From the NCBI GenBank assembly GCA_951217055.1, contig OX578276.1:28667505-28731504 (forward strand): 64,000 nt of DNA. The letters are read 5' to 3'. This stretch comes from Gerris lacustris (Eukaryota > Arthropoda > Insecta > Hemiptera > Gerridae). The notes under the pieces are model-generated. The model was not told the DNA's origin. It was given only the letters and a program-made list of their open reading frames with translations, and ran no database searches. The number at the start of each line of letters is the position of its first letter. Within the stretch, counting starts at the first letter, position 1. Positions 26,240 through 37,600 of the stretch are shown here, piece after piece. Both the position numbers and the translations under genes were made by a program.

Positions 26240-26560
26240 AGTTGAGTAGTGATGGACGTTTTAAAATGTAAATAACATTGACAGTTTAATACATGTTACT
26301 GTGAAACGTTTCCACCATTAAGGGTCATCTTCAGTCCGTTTAATACAAGAACAACCTATAATAATCAAGTTTTACAAATCCGTCGTTATTTATCAAGAAA
26401 TTACTTTTGTAATTATTTTTGTACGAGGGATTTGTAAAATTGATTATTATTTCGATTAAACTGACTTAATATGACTTTTTTAGAATCGTCTCACAGTAAC
26501 ATGTATTAAACTGATAATTTTATTTACACCTTAAAACGTCCATCACTACGCAACTCATCA
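26240..26560. mobile_element. Foldback element, about 65-bp outer arms plus inner inverted pair
   Basis: The outer left arm (26240-26304) and right arm (26490-26560) are reverse complements apart from a short indel. A second inverted pair lies inside: about 26360-26383 against about 26429-26452 ('ttttacaaatcc' and 'ggatttgtaaaa'). So the two halves are diverged mirror copies. The minus strand reads 'ctgaagatgaccc' then 'ggtggaaacg', similar in layout to the CTGATGA...GAAA segment of the foldback at 2583-2852. No coding capacity. Confidence 0.78.
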
Positions 26561-26584
26561 AATTATAACAAGGTGTTCTTAAAC

Positions 26585-26840
26585 TTTATTTTTTTCCCAG
26601 GAAAATTACTTATATAGTTAAATTTACACGAATTTACTAGATTTCAGAGTTTTCTTAATACAAAAAAAATTAAGATTTTTAAATGATTGTGATTTTTAAA
26701 TTCAGAGCTAAAATTCATTTAAAAATTTTGCCCTCGGGATATGATTTTTCTGAACATGTGTACCAAATTTCATCCAACTCGACCTAGTAGTTTAGGTTCC
26801 ACGGGTCTGCAAAGATATTTTTTTAATCATGGTCTTATGG
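26585..26840 (+). repeat. Family C repeat, diverged
   Basis: Contains 'ttcccaggaaaattactta', 'cagagctaaaattcattt', 'ccctcgggatatgatttttc', 'accaaatttcatccaactcg' and 'gtagtttaggttcca' in family order. The 3' end is lost. Confidence 0.7.
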
Positions 26841-27694
26841 TTTATGACATATAGGCACTGATTAATTGAATTAGAAATGGTTTTTGTTACATACTAACTT
26901 CACCTGTTTACATTCATTATTAAGTTTTTTTAGGCATAGATTTTATTCATCTTTTATGGATCAACGAGAAATTTACAAAAAATAAACTTTATTGTACAAT
27001 ATATTTTAAGTTAGTCTATTTTGAGAGACAAAGGACGTCATTGCTCACCTATACATCATTAAAAGTTATAATTATACCTGACTAAAAAAAAAAAAAAGTA
27101 GATAATAATACATTTAAAACAATAAACTTTACATTAACCAAAAAAAAAAAAAACCGAATAAAATAATTTAATCTAAGTCATAACTATGGACAGAAGACAA
27201 TATCAATTCTCTTTATAGGTAATTAATTAACACACAATGAAAAGTTAGTTAATAATGGCCGGTAAGACAAGCAAGGGACTCGAAATAAAGAACTTAGAAC
27301 AATGAATATTAACAACAATAAACTTGGTAAGCTAGAGCAAGGGTAATGACAATGAACTTAGACTAGAACAACAAAATGAAAGTTTACATAATGCAATAGT
27401 AAACTGGTTAGGAGCCAATGCCCTTGGACGCTATTGTCAGGAAATAGCATTCTTCTCTAGGCTCTGACAAGCAAAAGAAAACAGGCTTTGTCCTAAATAT
27501 ATTTCTTTTGGATTAGACATTATTCACTAATTAAATTTAGGAAGAGAAGTGGAAAACCAAGAAAAATAAATTATTATACCCGTAATTATTTAAAAAGAAA
27601 ATCAGTTCAACAGTTATTTTTTATCAATACTTCGGAAACAAGATTTTTCTTTGGAAAACGACTCCCGTAATAACCCAATGATGGTTTGATCAGC
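26841..27694. other. AT-rich non-coding DNA
   Basis: Two A runs of 12-13 bases near 27085 and 27140. Nothing else recognised. Confidence 0.4.
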
Positions 27695-27746
27695 AAATAA
27701 ACAGGTCAAGTGTGTGCTGGTCAGCACACAGCGAGGGCGAGGGTCC
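27695..27746 (+). repeat. Direct repeat upstream of the 1.34-kb transposon
   Basis: 'aataaacaggtcaagtgtgt' followed by 'gtcagcacaca' and a 'gagggtcc' block recurs at about 29261-29305, on the far side of the transposon. The two are direct, about 1.56 kb apart, with small differences. Confidence 0.8.
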
Positions 27747-27754
27747 GCTGCATG

Positions 27755-29096
27755 CATTGGCGTAACGTCTAGGGTGGGCTAAGCCCCTGGGGGGGAGGGG
27801 GGTCCGGGGGTCCTCCCCCGGAAAATTTTGAAATTTCGATAGCCTAAAATCTAATTCTAAAGGTTCTTTTTACCCAATAAAAATGTAGGTACATTTTAAA
27901 AAGTATCGAAAAATGTAGGTAAAAATAAGAAATTTAAATCTTCTTGTATATGATATAAATTGTGAACTAATATAAATTGTACTAATATAAATTTAAAAAT
28001 GTCTTAAGAACTTTTTTCGAAAATATTTTTGCACACATTTGGTACATTTTAAAAATGAAAAGGCCTTTCCAACGATACCTCTGTCAAATCGGCACAAAGC
28101 CCTTTCTGGTTGCGGCTAACCAAGGAGGACGTCCTTCACATAGACGTAGCTCCCGAAGTAGGAATCGGAAATATAAAAACAAACCGGAATCTTAAAGAGG
28201 ACAATTTGACCTAAAGTCCGGTACCCTTTTGAACCCCGTCCGAATCAAATTGCAAACGGTACGTAAGGTCAAAGTCGAAATTTCGGAAAAACACGATTTT
28301 TGTGAGTTTTTTGGTGAGGTACTGGACTCCCCCCGTGAAGGTACTAAAAAAAAGGGGGGATTGCCGTTACCCCTTGAAAATTACATTTTCAGAGCATACG
28401 AAGCAGAGTAGGAGACTACTTTTTTTCCTCCGTGAAAATTTTTAAAATGTTTTTGGATCACTTTTGTATTCTTCCCAAGGGCTTTCCAATGATATACCAC
28501 ACCCCGCACCGAATATCTCCGGTTTTCTGATCAGCGAGAAAAAAAATTCCCATTGTCGCCCTTAAGCTGGAGTGCAGGTAAAAAAAAGTTCTCTATACCG
28601 GCGATGGACTTCTGCAGGATCTACAAAAGCCTTGAAAAGAAATTTTAATTTTTCAATAATTTCAAAAGTTTTACGTAAAAACGTGTTTTAAAAAACGCCT
28701 TTTTTGACCGTAGAAGATTTCCCGTTGAAAATAAATCCATTTCCCGAAAAATTTTCCGGCATATAGCATTTTTCCCTAAACATACACTATAACCTTAACA
28801 ATTTCCAGAAAACTGCATGTCTCCACGACAAACACACCCATCAGTACAAAAATAAAAAAAACACACTATTTTCCCCTTTAGGGCCGATTTCCACCCTTAA
28901 GGAGTGGTTTAAAACTGCCCTTACCTAATGTTTGGTCAAGCGATTTTTAAGGTTCGTAACCGATTTTGACATTACCTACTCGAAATTTTTTCCGAAAATC
29001 AAGAGGCGGGGTATAATTTTTTTAGCCTCGGTGCCTTAAAATACAGTAGAATTTTACAACTTAGCCCACCCTAGCACCCCCCTAGTTACGCCAATG
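27755..29096. mobile_element. Non-autonomous TIR DNA transposon, 1342 bp, 8-bp TSD
   Basis: The termini are inverted: CATTGGCGTAAC at 27755-27766 against GTTACGCCAATG at 29085-29096, with further pairing of 'agggtgggctaag' against 'cttagcccaccct'. The 8-bp sequence gctgcatg flanks both sides (27747-27754 and 29097-29104), a clean target duplication. An 8-bp duplication and a TIR of this kind fit the hAT or P superfamilies (family knowledge); the choice between them is open. No transposase is seen; the 60-codon frame at 28229-28411 has no domain. G- and C-rich just inside the left end. Confidence 0.88.
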
Positions 29097-29104
29097 GCTG
29101 CATG

Positions 29105-30297
29105 ATGTAATAATTATGCTAATAACTATAATTATAATTAACTCATTTTATTTTTAATTTATAGATACCAATTAGATTTTTCAGTTCGCTAATGTTTGTA
29201 AAAATTATCTGAACATGCATGTCAAAGACCCAATAGTTTAGTGCATCGTCTGGTGTTTAAAATAAACAGGTCAAGTGTGTAGTCAGCACACAATGAGGGT
29301 CCATAGACCACACTTTATTGTTTAAGTAGTACCCTATTGATGGTGTTTTTTAAAATGCAAAAAAGCTTACTTTGAACTATCCTATGCGTCTGATATTCTC
29401 AAAACACATAAACAAACTTCCGATAAAGTATTTCTTTGCCACTGAACCGGACTACAACCATATAAATACATCGAAAAAACCATAATTATAAAAAAGCGTA
29501 TTTTGTCAATAAAAAATAAAATAATATTTTTTTCGAAATTTCCAAAAATTGGTAATAGTGGTATCTTTACTTTTGGTCGAAGAATGTTTAGGAATTGTTT
29601 CAGATTTTTTGAACTTCACATATGCGAGATAGAGGGGGGGGGGGGGGGGGGCACGTTTCACAACCGCTTCAAACTCGCCTACGCTCGCCCTATTAAAGTT
29701 ATTACCAAAGAATTATATATTTTTGTAATCAGCTCGACGTACCCTTTCATATGATACTCCTCACGGTGTCGAAAAAAAATGTAAAATTTTTAATCCTTAC
29801 GTTTTTTTACCCTAATTTTTTTGAAAAATATTTTTTTTAAGTCGCTATATTTTTAAAATATGTGGGTAAGTACAAGACACATACATGCCAAATTTCAAAG
29901 TGATCGGACGAAAGGTGTAGTCGTGAGAGCATGCGACAGGACGGACGGACAGGCACACGCAGGAAAATATAAGGGTCCTTGGTTTTGCCTACGGACCCTA
30001 AAAACAAGCTTTTTTTGAGGGCATTTTTAGAGTTAACTTTCTTTAGGGTTTCTGTGGGGTAGGAGATCCAATTTAAGAGCTACTTCGATTTTTTTTTTAA
30101 CATATATACAGGGGGACGGCGTTATATGAGAAAAAATGAAGTAGGTTGTTCTACGTCTTATGGGCAAAAAAAACGCTATATAAACACCATGGGTCAAATC
30201 TTAACAGTTTTCCCACAAGGTCAAATGATTCTTCTAAGATTGCATACCTTTTCTTATAAAAACACTTATTGCTCCAAAAGTATATAAAAGCTAGAAC
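29105..30297. other. Non-coding DNA with a poly-G tract and a common insect repeat end
   Basis: Holds the second direct repeat (about 29261-29305), an 18-base G run at 29634-29651, and at about 29885-30003 a segment with 'ccaaatttcaaagtgatcgg', a 'ggacggacggacagg' run and a hairpin 'agggtccttgg...cctacggaccct'. That last form is a familiar insect interspersed-repeat 3' end. No gene. Confidence 0.5.
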
Positions 30298-31129
30298 AAA
30301 ATGTTTGGTATCGTTGTAAAGCTGACAAATTTTTCAATAAGAAATGTGTAATTTTCATTTGCATGCCCTTAAATTACATGACAAACAATATATACAAATT
30401 TGATATTTAAGAAAAAAAAATCAATTGCTTTGCTGTTCTATAACTTGGTAAAGAACCGAGCTTAACCTTTTCGGACTACTGAAAAACTTCCTTATTTACT
30501 AAAGTTTCGACCCATTCATTGGGCGGAATTTTTAGTAGACTTCGCTGAAAGTAAAAAAGAAACGTTTTTTTGTAGCAATTCTTGACTTACAGGAGAAGAA
30601 ATAATTAAAAACAAGCAAGGTTGGTTTAGTATACTCATCTTTGTGTCAACAAGATCAACAATAAACATGTTTCTTTTACACTTTCAACGAAGTTTACTAA
30701 AACTTCCGCCTAATGAATGGGTAATAATATTAATATTGATCGAAACGTTAGTCAATAAAGGAAGTTTTTCCTGAAGTCCGAAAAGTTTGAGCTCGGTTCT
30801 TTACCAAGATATGGGACCTCAAAAAAAAATATTTTTAATTTTTTTTTCTTAAAAATAAAATTTGTATAAAAATGTTTATCTCCAGTAGGGAGAAAAAGTT
30901 ATTATTCTGAATTAGTTTAGAGGGACTAAAGTAAGTCGGGATTTAGGGACCATGGTTCCTTCGGCTTCGCCTCAAGAACCAACTTTTTCGCTCAGGGAAT
31001 AATGGCTTACTTTACTTCCTAGGTGCATAAATAACAATTGTCATATAATTTGAAGGCATGAAAATTAAAATTACATTTTTCTTATAGGACATTTTGTCAG
31101 CTTTACAACGGTGCCAAACATTTTAAATC
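30298..31129. repeat. Large imperfect palindrome, about 830 bp
   Basis: The left arm (about 30298-30590) and right arm (about 30670-31129) are diverged reverse complements. For example 'atcttggtaaagaacc'-type sequence faces its complement at 30450/30800; 'cccattcattgggcggaa' faces 'ttccgcctaatgaatggg'; and 'gtttggtatcgttgtaaagc' faces 'gctttacaacggtgccaaac'. The right arm has an extra block of about 150 bp (about 30880-31025) not paired in the left. An old foldback element or inverted duplication; no coding capacity. Confidence 0.78.
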
Positions 31130-32060
31130 ATAGATTCAATTTACTTTTACAAGACTAGAATACTTTTACATCCTCGCATTAATGTAGCCGGAAAAAATAA
31201 AAATTATATATTTTAATCTAGGTTAATTCGTGACCGCTACAGAATATAAAGTATTATTATATATTATATAGGGAAAAACATACAATTATAATGTATATAT
31301 ATTAAAAAAAAAAAGAAAGTGGATTTTTCATTACTTATATAAATATAATTTTAGATTACAAATAAACAGTTGTTATACGAAAAAAAAATATATATATACT
31401 TTATTTTTTTAAACAAAATAGAGATTAGATTTTCATATATCTTTATATCGTGGGGGTTCTATTATGTGGAGAGTTGGGTAATAAAAGTAATTTAATATTT
31501 TTCATAAGATAGTAAATTGCTAACAAGGAAATAATGAATAAAATAAAGAGCTAAAGAACTGGAAAAAAGAACGATGCGGTATGCAGTGAGTAAGACTACA
31601 GCTAGGTCAGAGTTATGACCTAATGCAAGGCCGACACCGGGTCACTAGACTCGTTAGGCCGTTCCTAAGCTCTGCTACCTCCTATACCCGGAATTTTAAA
31701 CTAACTTTCTCCGAACTTCACCCCATGGCCTCCAACCCAAGTCTTCCCAGCACGTAATAAGCACAAGCCTACAGTCCAATGCTAATTTCAAACCATTAAT
31801 TCACCAGAGAATAACTGGATAACATATCTTTTTATTCTTGTAAACCATAAAAAAAAAAATTTTTGAAAAGAATAAATTTAATTTCCTACAGAATTTTAAA
31901 ACAGTTTTTCTTGTAATTTTAAACGTTTTACATCTATGTAATAGATATAAAGTAGTAGTAATAAATGAGAAACACGAACAAATCGTAAATTCCAAGGAAA
32001 GAAAATTTCAAAGAGAAAAAAAAAGAACTGCAAAGTTCAAAATTTATAAATAAATTTAGA
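31130..32060. other. Non-coding DNA beside the BEL insertion
   Basis: AT-rich except for a GC-richer patch at about 31600-31760 in which I recognise no gene, tRNA or element. Confidence 0.35.
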
Positions 32061-32065
32061 GCTAA
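32061..32065 (+). repeat. Left target-site duplication of the BEL element
   Basis: 'gctaa' directly before the 5' LTR, repeated at 41093-41097 directly after the 3' LTR. A 5-bp duplication is usual for BEL/Pao integrases. Confidence 0.92.
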
Positions 32066-33094
32066 TGTTCATGCCATTAACAGTTTTTTATTTAGTTTTT
32101 AAAAGTTTATCTTTTTCTTTTTATAAATTTCACATAGTCTTTTTAATTTAATTTACGTTTTTCTATCTTATAGTTTTAGAGTTTTTATCAGTTGTTTTTA
32201 TAAACAGTTTCATTTAATTCGATGTTTGAGAGTTAAGAGTACGCTTACGATGTTAAGGTTCAGAGTTTATGTTTACCTAGTTCCCTATCCCCGCTCTCGC
32301 CCACTCGTGTGCGTAACCGCTAGTGTTGCGGAGTAGTGCCTATAGTGACCTCAGCCAAGCCTCGCTTCTCCCGGCCGAGGTTCGAATACCGGACAATGTC
32401 CGTTAAACCATACATGGTCAATCACCACCTATTATCATTTCTATGACGTTCTTCACCACCATCACCATCACATAATCACACATTTACATTATTACCATTA
32501 TCACCATATCATCATCATCATCATAGCTCATTCATAACGCCCGTGTTTGGTCTTTGGAAGCTTGCCCATCGCGACCTCCAATTCATCACCCTTCTTCAGG
32601 CTAACCGACTCGCTCGAACTTTCAGATCAGCTAATTTGGTATAACAACCTGCCAAACTCAGGTACCACCTACTCTATTTTTCTTTCAATCACCTTATCCA
32701 TCTCTAAATTCAACTCACGTCGCGTTTTCGCGTACCGTCGGTTTATCATTATCCTTCATACCACCTTAAACCTTAACTCTCTTATAATAAATATTATAAA
32801 AAATTATATTTTAATTATTATTATTTTTTTATCCATGTTTACTTTATGTTTAAGAAACATAATATTTATTATTTTATTTCATGAAACAGTGTAAACTTAT
32901 ATTTTATGAACAATACACTTCTAATTCTTATGTATCTTTTTTTCCTTCACTTTATTTTCCCAAATTATGACAGTCCACTATATTATCACACTATTTATAA
33001 CTTTTGAACTAGCACTTTTTCAAGAAGTTAATTATATTTGAACTTCGTTAAGGGAAGTAAGGATCTGCAAAGGCGCAGTCTCCTTCTCTTAACA
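32066..33094 (+). repeat. 5' long terminal repeat (1029 bp)
   Basis: TGTT...AACA ends. It contains a (cac/atc)n low-complexity stretch at about 32447-32525, a B-box-like 'ggttcgaatacc' at 32379-32390, and an AATAAA at 32786-32791 as a possible polyadenylation signal. The LTR should hold the Pol II promoter; I cannot place a TATA box or start site with confidence. A 115-codon frame inside it (identical in both LTRs) begins at TTG, not ATG, and is not called. Confidence 0.97.
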
Positions 33095-34600
33095 TTTTCT
33101 GGTCCTTTGTTTGCCGCATATTTACTTGACCATACCTTTTTCTCATTACCTTATTATTTCAAGAACTTTATGAAGTGTATATTATTTTACATTATAAAAT
33201 TTCTTTATAAGAAACTTATTATTTGGATAAAAAAGCGAGTAATAACTGTAACCTTCCGTTGCCGACGGCACCTATTTGAGTCATTTAAGTTTTGTTTTTT
33301 TTCTCTTCTTTTACAATTTAATTATTTAATTATTTTCTATAAATAAATTATCTGTGTGTAGAAAGGCGAATCTAAATATTTTCATTTATAATTTAGTTTA
33401 CATTTATGGTTAGTCTTTATAATTTTAATTATTTATGTTTTTTGGTAGAACAAATATTACTATTATTTCATTGTGTTTAACAATTCACCTATCTCAAGGT
33501 GTTTTCATGAATTTTTATAAATCATTATATAAAACACATTATTATTTTTATTCTGAACATAATTATTTTATTTTTTCTAACTCTTTAAAGACTTACGAGT
33601 ATAACTTAACTTCGTTGTTATCAAGTCATATCATTAACTTTTTTAACGAAATTTACCTTTAATTTTTTTCTTAAATTTAATCCTTATTTTCATTAATTTA
33701 TGTATAAGCTACATATAGGTAACGTATTATTTTCTTTTATGACAGGTAATATATGTTTTAATTATTTACGAATTATTATTAGAAAAATTATTTGTTAACG
33801 GCTTATAATCAGATTTTCATTTGGCCTAAGAAATATTATTCTTTCCCAACATATTTCAGTTTGATTGTCTTCTTATCTATTATCACTAGTATAATATTTT
33901 ATCTATTAAATTTAAAATATTTTGATTGTTGTTTTTTATCAAGATAAATTCTTTTAAATTTAATCTTGCAATTATTATTATTATCATTACTTTTGTTTAT
34001 AAAACTAATCTAACTAAATATTATCAGTTTTGATTCTTGTCTAAATTAATATTATTAGAGGTAGTAAATTTAGCTTTGAAAAATTTATGCTTATAGTAAA
34101 ACAAAGACGTACTATAGGATTTTTTATAATTTTTATTTCTTAACGGATTTAATTTTTGTTCTAATTATTATTTTAGATTTTTTTTTACGAATGAATTTTG
34201 TACCTTTTTCCCATATATCCATTATAACTGATCGATATTAATTTTATTTTGGATATTAAAAATATTTTATTTTATTTTTTTCATTTCTTTATGAGAAACA
34301 GTTATTGTAAAGAAAGTAATCTCCTTTTTATTATAGATTAAATATATATATTTTTTTAATCTTAGCCAAAGTATACCTTATTGTTTTATTTTTTATTGTA
34401 AGAAAATAATTATTATTTTTGTTACATTTAATTTTATGAATTCATTCGCCTTTTATGATTTACTTGTCACTTTATATCTATTGACTAACCATTTTAACGA
34501 TTTTTAATTTTATTTGTTTAAAATCAAAATTACCTTTTCTTTCTCTTCTTTCTAATTTTTTTATCTTAATACTTACTATATTTTGTAAAGTCTTGTCAAT
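33095..34600 (+). other. Long T-rich leader of the BEL element
   Basis: About 1.5 kb between the LTR and the gag-pol start, much more AT-rich and pyrimidine-biased on the plus strand than the coding region. It contains short frames (for example 33435-33662) but no domain. A pyrimidine tract at about 34531-34570 followed by AG at 34589-34590, and a donor-like GTAAGG at 33057-33062 near the LTR end, would permit splicing out of the leader; this is inference. Packaging and dimerisation signals are expected here but cannot be identified by eye. Confidence 0.6.
33100..33116 (+). other. Candidate primer-binding site
   Basis: The sequence from TGG at 33100 (tggtcctttgtttgccg) lies 5 bases inside the 5' LTR, where the minus-strand primer tRNA should pair. 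I cannot name the tRNA without searching tRNA 3' ends. Confidence 0.45.
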
Positions 34601-37600
34601 ATGGCTGACGAATTTACAAAACAATTTGCTATAAAAACTCAAAAACTTGACAGTTGCGCTGCGAGTGTTAAACGAGTTTATAACTATGCTAAGGGTATGA
34701 ACATACAGCTCCCAGAGAATATAACTATTTTTAAGGGTATGTTAAAACAACTCGATGATTTTTATTCTTCATTTATGTCGACTAGTGATGAACTATCTAA
34801 ATATTGCATTCTAAATGACAAGCCTGAACTCTACCCTACTGCTGACCACAAGAAGAACATGGACAATGTATTTATTCAGTACTCATTTGCTGCTGGCAAA
34901 GGAGAGAGCCTCAGTAATACGTCCCAACCGGACCTAAGTGAAGCCCTCAAACAAGCTGCTGTGGCTGCCGCCACCGCCGCAACCACCGCGATGCACGAGA
35001 GCACGGCTCATTCTAGTAAAAAAATAAGGTTTCCTAAAATTCAGTTGCCCCCGTTCGACGGGGAGAAATTTACCGATTGGCCTACTTACAGAGACACTTA
35101 CGAATCTCTTGTTCACGACGAGGACTACTCCAATATTGAGAAGTTTCATTGTCTCATAAGATCGTTATCTGGCACGGCTAGTAGGCTAATTAAACACATT
35201 CAGGTTAGCGATGATAACTATGAGCAAGCTTGGAGTCTACTTAAGAAGCACTACAATAACAAGCGCAAACTTGCCTCTTCTTATATACATGGATTACTTG
35301 ACTTCAGCCCCTCTCTTCAGAAAAAGTCTCAAACAGACATTCTCAAAGAGTTCTTACTTAACGTGTCCGAAAATGTTTCGGCCTTCAACAATATCATCAT
35401 TAACAATCGGGCAGACTACATACTATTTGAACTTGCCGTTCGTAACTTGGACCATAAAACTAGAGAAGCGTTCGAGTGGCAAAATGCAAAGGTCGACTTC
35501 CCTACCTTTGACTCTCTAAAAGAGTTCGTTGAGAGTAGGTACCTGGCCTTAACCATGATGGACTCTTCGAAAGATGACCGAACGTTGTCTTTCAAACCGG
35601 GGTCAAAATCCAGTCCTGCCTTGCCTTCACCTAATAAACTTCAGCCGAAATCGGGAAGACCTTCTACCTCTACTGTCTTGATCACAAATCAAAACCATAA
35701 ATCTGTACGAAAGCCTAATCAACCACCTTACACTAATGTGTCTAAAACATTTAATCCTGAAGACTCCCAACTTAAATCAACATCGTGTTTTTTCTGCAAT
35801 AAGGGGTTTCACATCTTACGGAACTGTGACAAATTTTTATCTCTTTCACCCTCAGAACGACTTAATCGTTTGAGGGATTGGAATGGGTGTAAGAATTGTT
35901 TGCATCCTTACCACAAGACATCTCTCTGCAAGTCTAAATATCGGTGCGCAGAATGTGAAGGCTTACATAATACAAAACTTCATATTTCAAAGTCTTCAAT
36001 CATAAAACCTAACCTTAGCCGTTCTAACAACGGATCTACAAATGTGACTAAGGATACTCCTACTCAACCTAACGTTGATCCTAATTCACCTACACTTACA
36101 GGTACTACTATGACAGCTGTCGATCACTCAAGTGAGGCCTTACTGGGCACAATAGAAGCCTTAATTCAAGATGGAGATGGCATATTTAAACCTATACGGA
36201 TGGTTGTTGACTCTGGTAGTCAATTTTCTTTGATTACTCAGGAATGTGTCAACCGCCTTCATCTTAAACCTAGAGAATACCGAAGATCTATTAGAGGTGT
36301 GGGATCATATCCAGCCTTTCAAACTTTAGGAAAAACTTCGTGTGTTATACGGTCACGATCATCATCTCTACCAGAGTTTCATCCTGAAGCAGTTGTCGTA
36401 CCTAATATAACTCACCTTTTACCTCAAACTCAACTACCTAGAAACATCCGTCTAAAATACACAGCGTATGATCTAGCTGATCCAAATTTTTGGGAACCAG
36501 GTCCCATAGACTTCTTAGTAGGAGCTGATATGTTTTGCGACATAATATCTGGTGTTCCAATTTCCATCGATAAAGATGAACCTCGACTGCTTAGAACTGT
36601 CTTCGGACATGTAATCATAGGCCAGCTTCCATTAAAACCTTATTCTCCTATCTGTGGCATCACTCTTGCTGCCCTTTCGGCAGACGATAAAATAGAGACC
36701 ATAATGAATAGGTTTTGGGAAGTGGAAGAAATCAACATTCCTGTATCTAGTCTTTCTCCTGAAGAAAAGTTCTGCGAGGACCATTTTACTTTAACTCATT
36801 CTCGTCTCCCATCGGGACGCTATAGTGTTAGTTACGCGTTTAAACCAGGCTCTCCTCCACCTTGCTTTCCTTCATCCAAGCAGCAAGCTCTCAGCCGTCT
36901 TTACAGTTTGGAAACAAAATTACGGAAGAACCCTGCCACAAGAAAAGATTACAATGACTTTATGGAACAATACTTACAACTAGGTCACATGAAATCATCA
37001 ACTGAACCAGGAGCTTATTATATCCCGCATCATCCTGTATATAAACTTGATGTGGATGGTAACCCCAAAATTAGAGTCGTTTTTGATGCCTCGTCAAAAA
37101 CTTCAGCTGGCTCTCTCAATAGCCACCTTCTTCCTGGTCCAAAACTGCAAAATGATATAAGTGCAATCTTACTTCGCTTCCGACGTCATCGCATAGTTTT
37201 TTCATGTGATGTAGTTAAGATGTTTAGAAATATATTAATCAATAAAGAAGATCAGAAATATCAACACATCTTATGGAGATCTGATCCTCAACTTCCGGTT
37301 CAGGAGTTTACTCTTCTAACGGTTACCTACGGAACCACTCCTGCACCTTATCAATCTCAACGGACATTGAAACAACTTGTTTTGGATGAAGGTCCAAACT
37401 TTCCTTTGGCAGTAGAGGTTCTTACAAATGATGTATATATTGATGATGTTGTTACGGGGGCTGACACCATCGAAGAAGCTATCCTTCTAAAAAACCAAAT
37501 AGTGGGGATTTTTGCTGCTGCACTGTTTACATTAAGTAAGTGGACCAGTAACTGTCCTTTACTGTTGTCTGACGTTTCGGATGAGACAACCTCTTCCCCA

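Noticed and set aside
32547..32894. 115-codon frame repeated at 40545-40892
   Set aside because: Lies inside the LTRs, starts at TTG, and is identical only because the LTRs are identical.
33038..33346. 102-codon frame crossing the 5' LTR boundary
   Set aside because: Starts at TTG and is AT-driven leader sequence with no domain.
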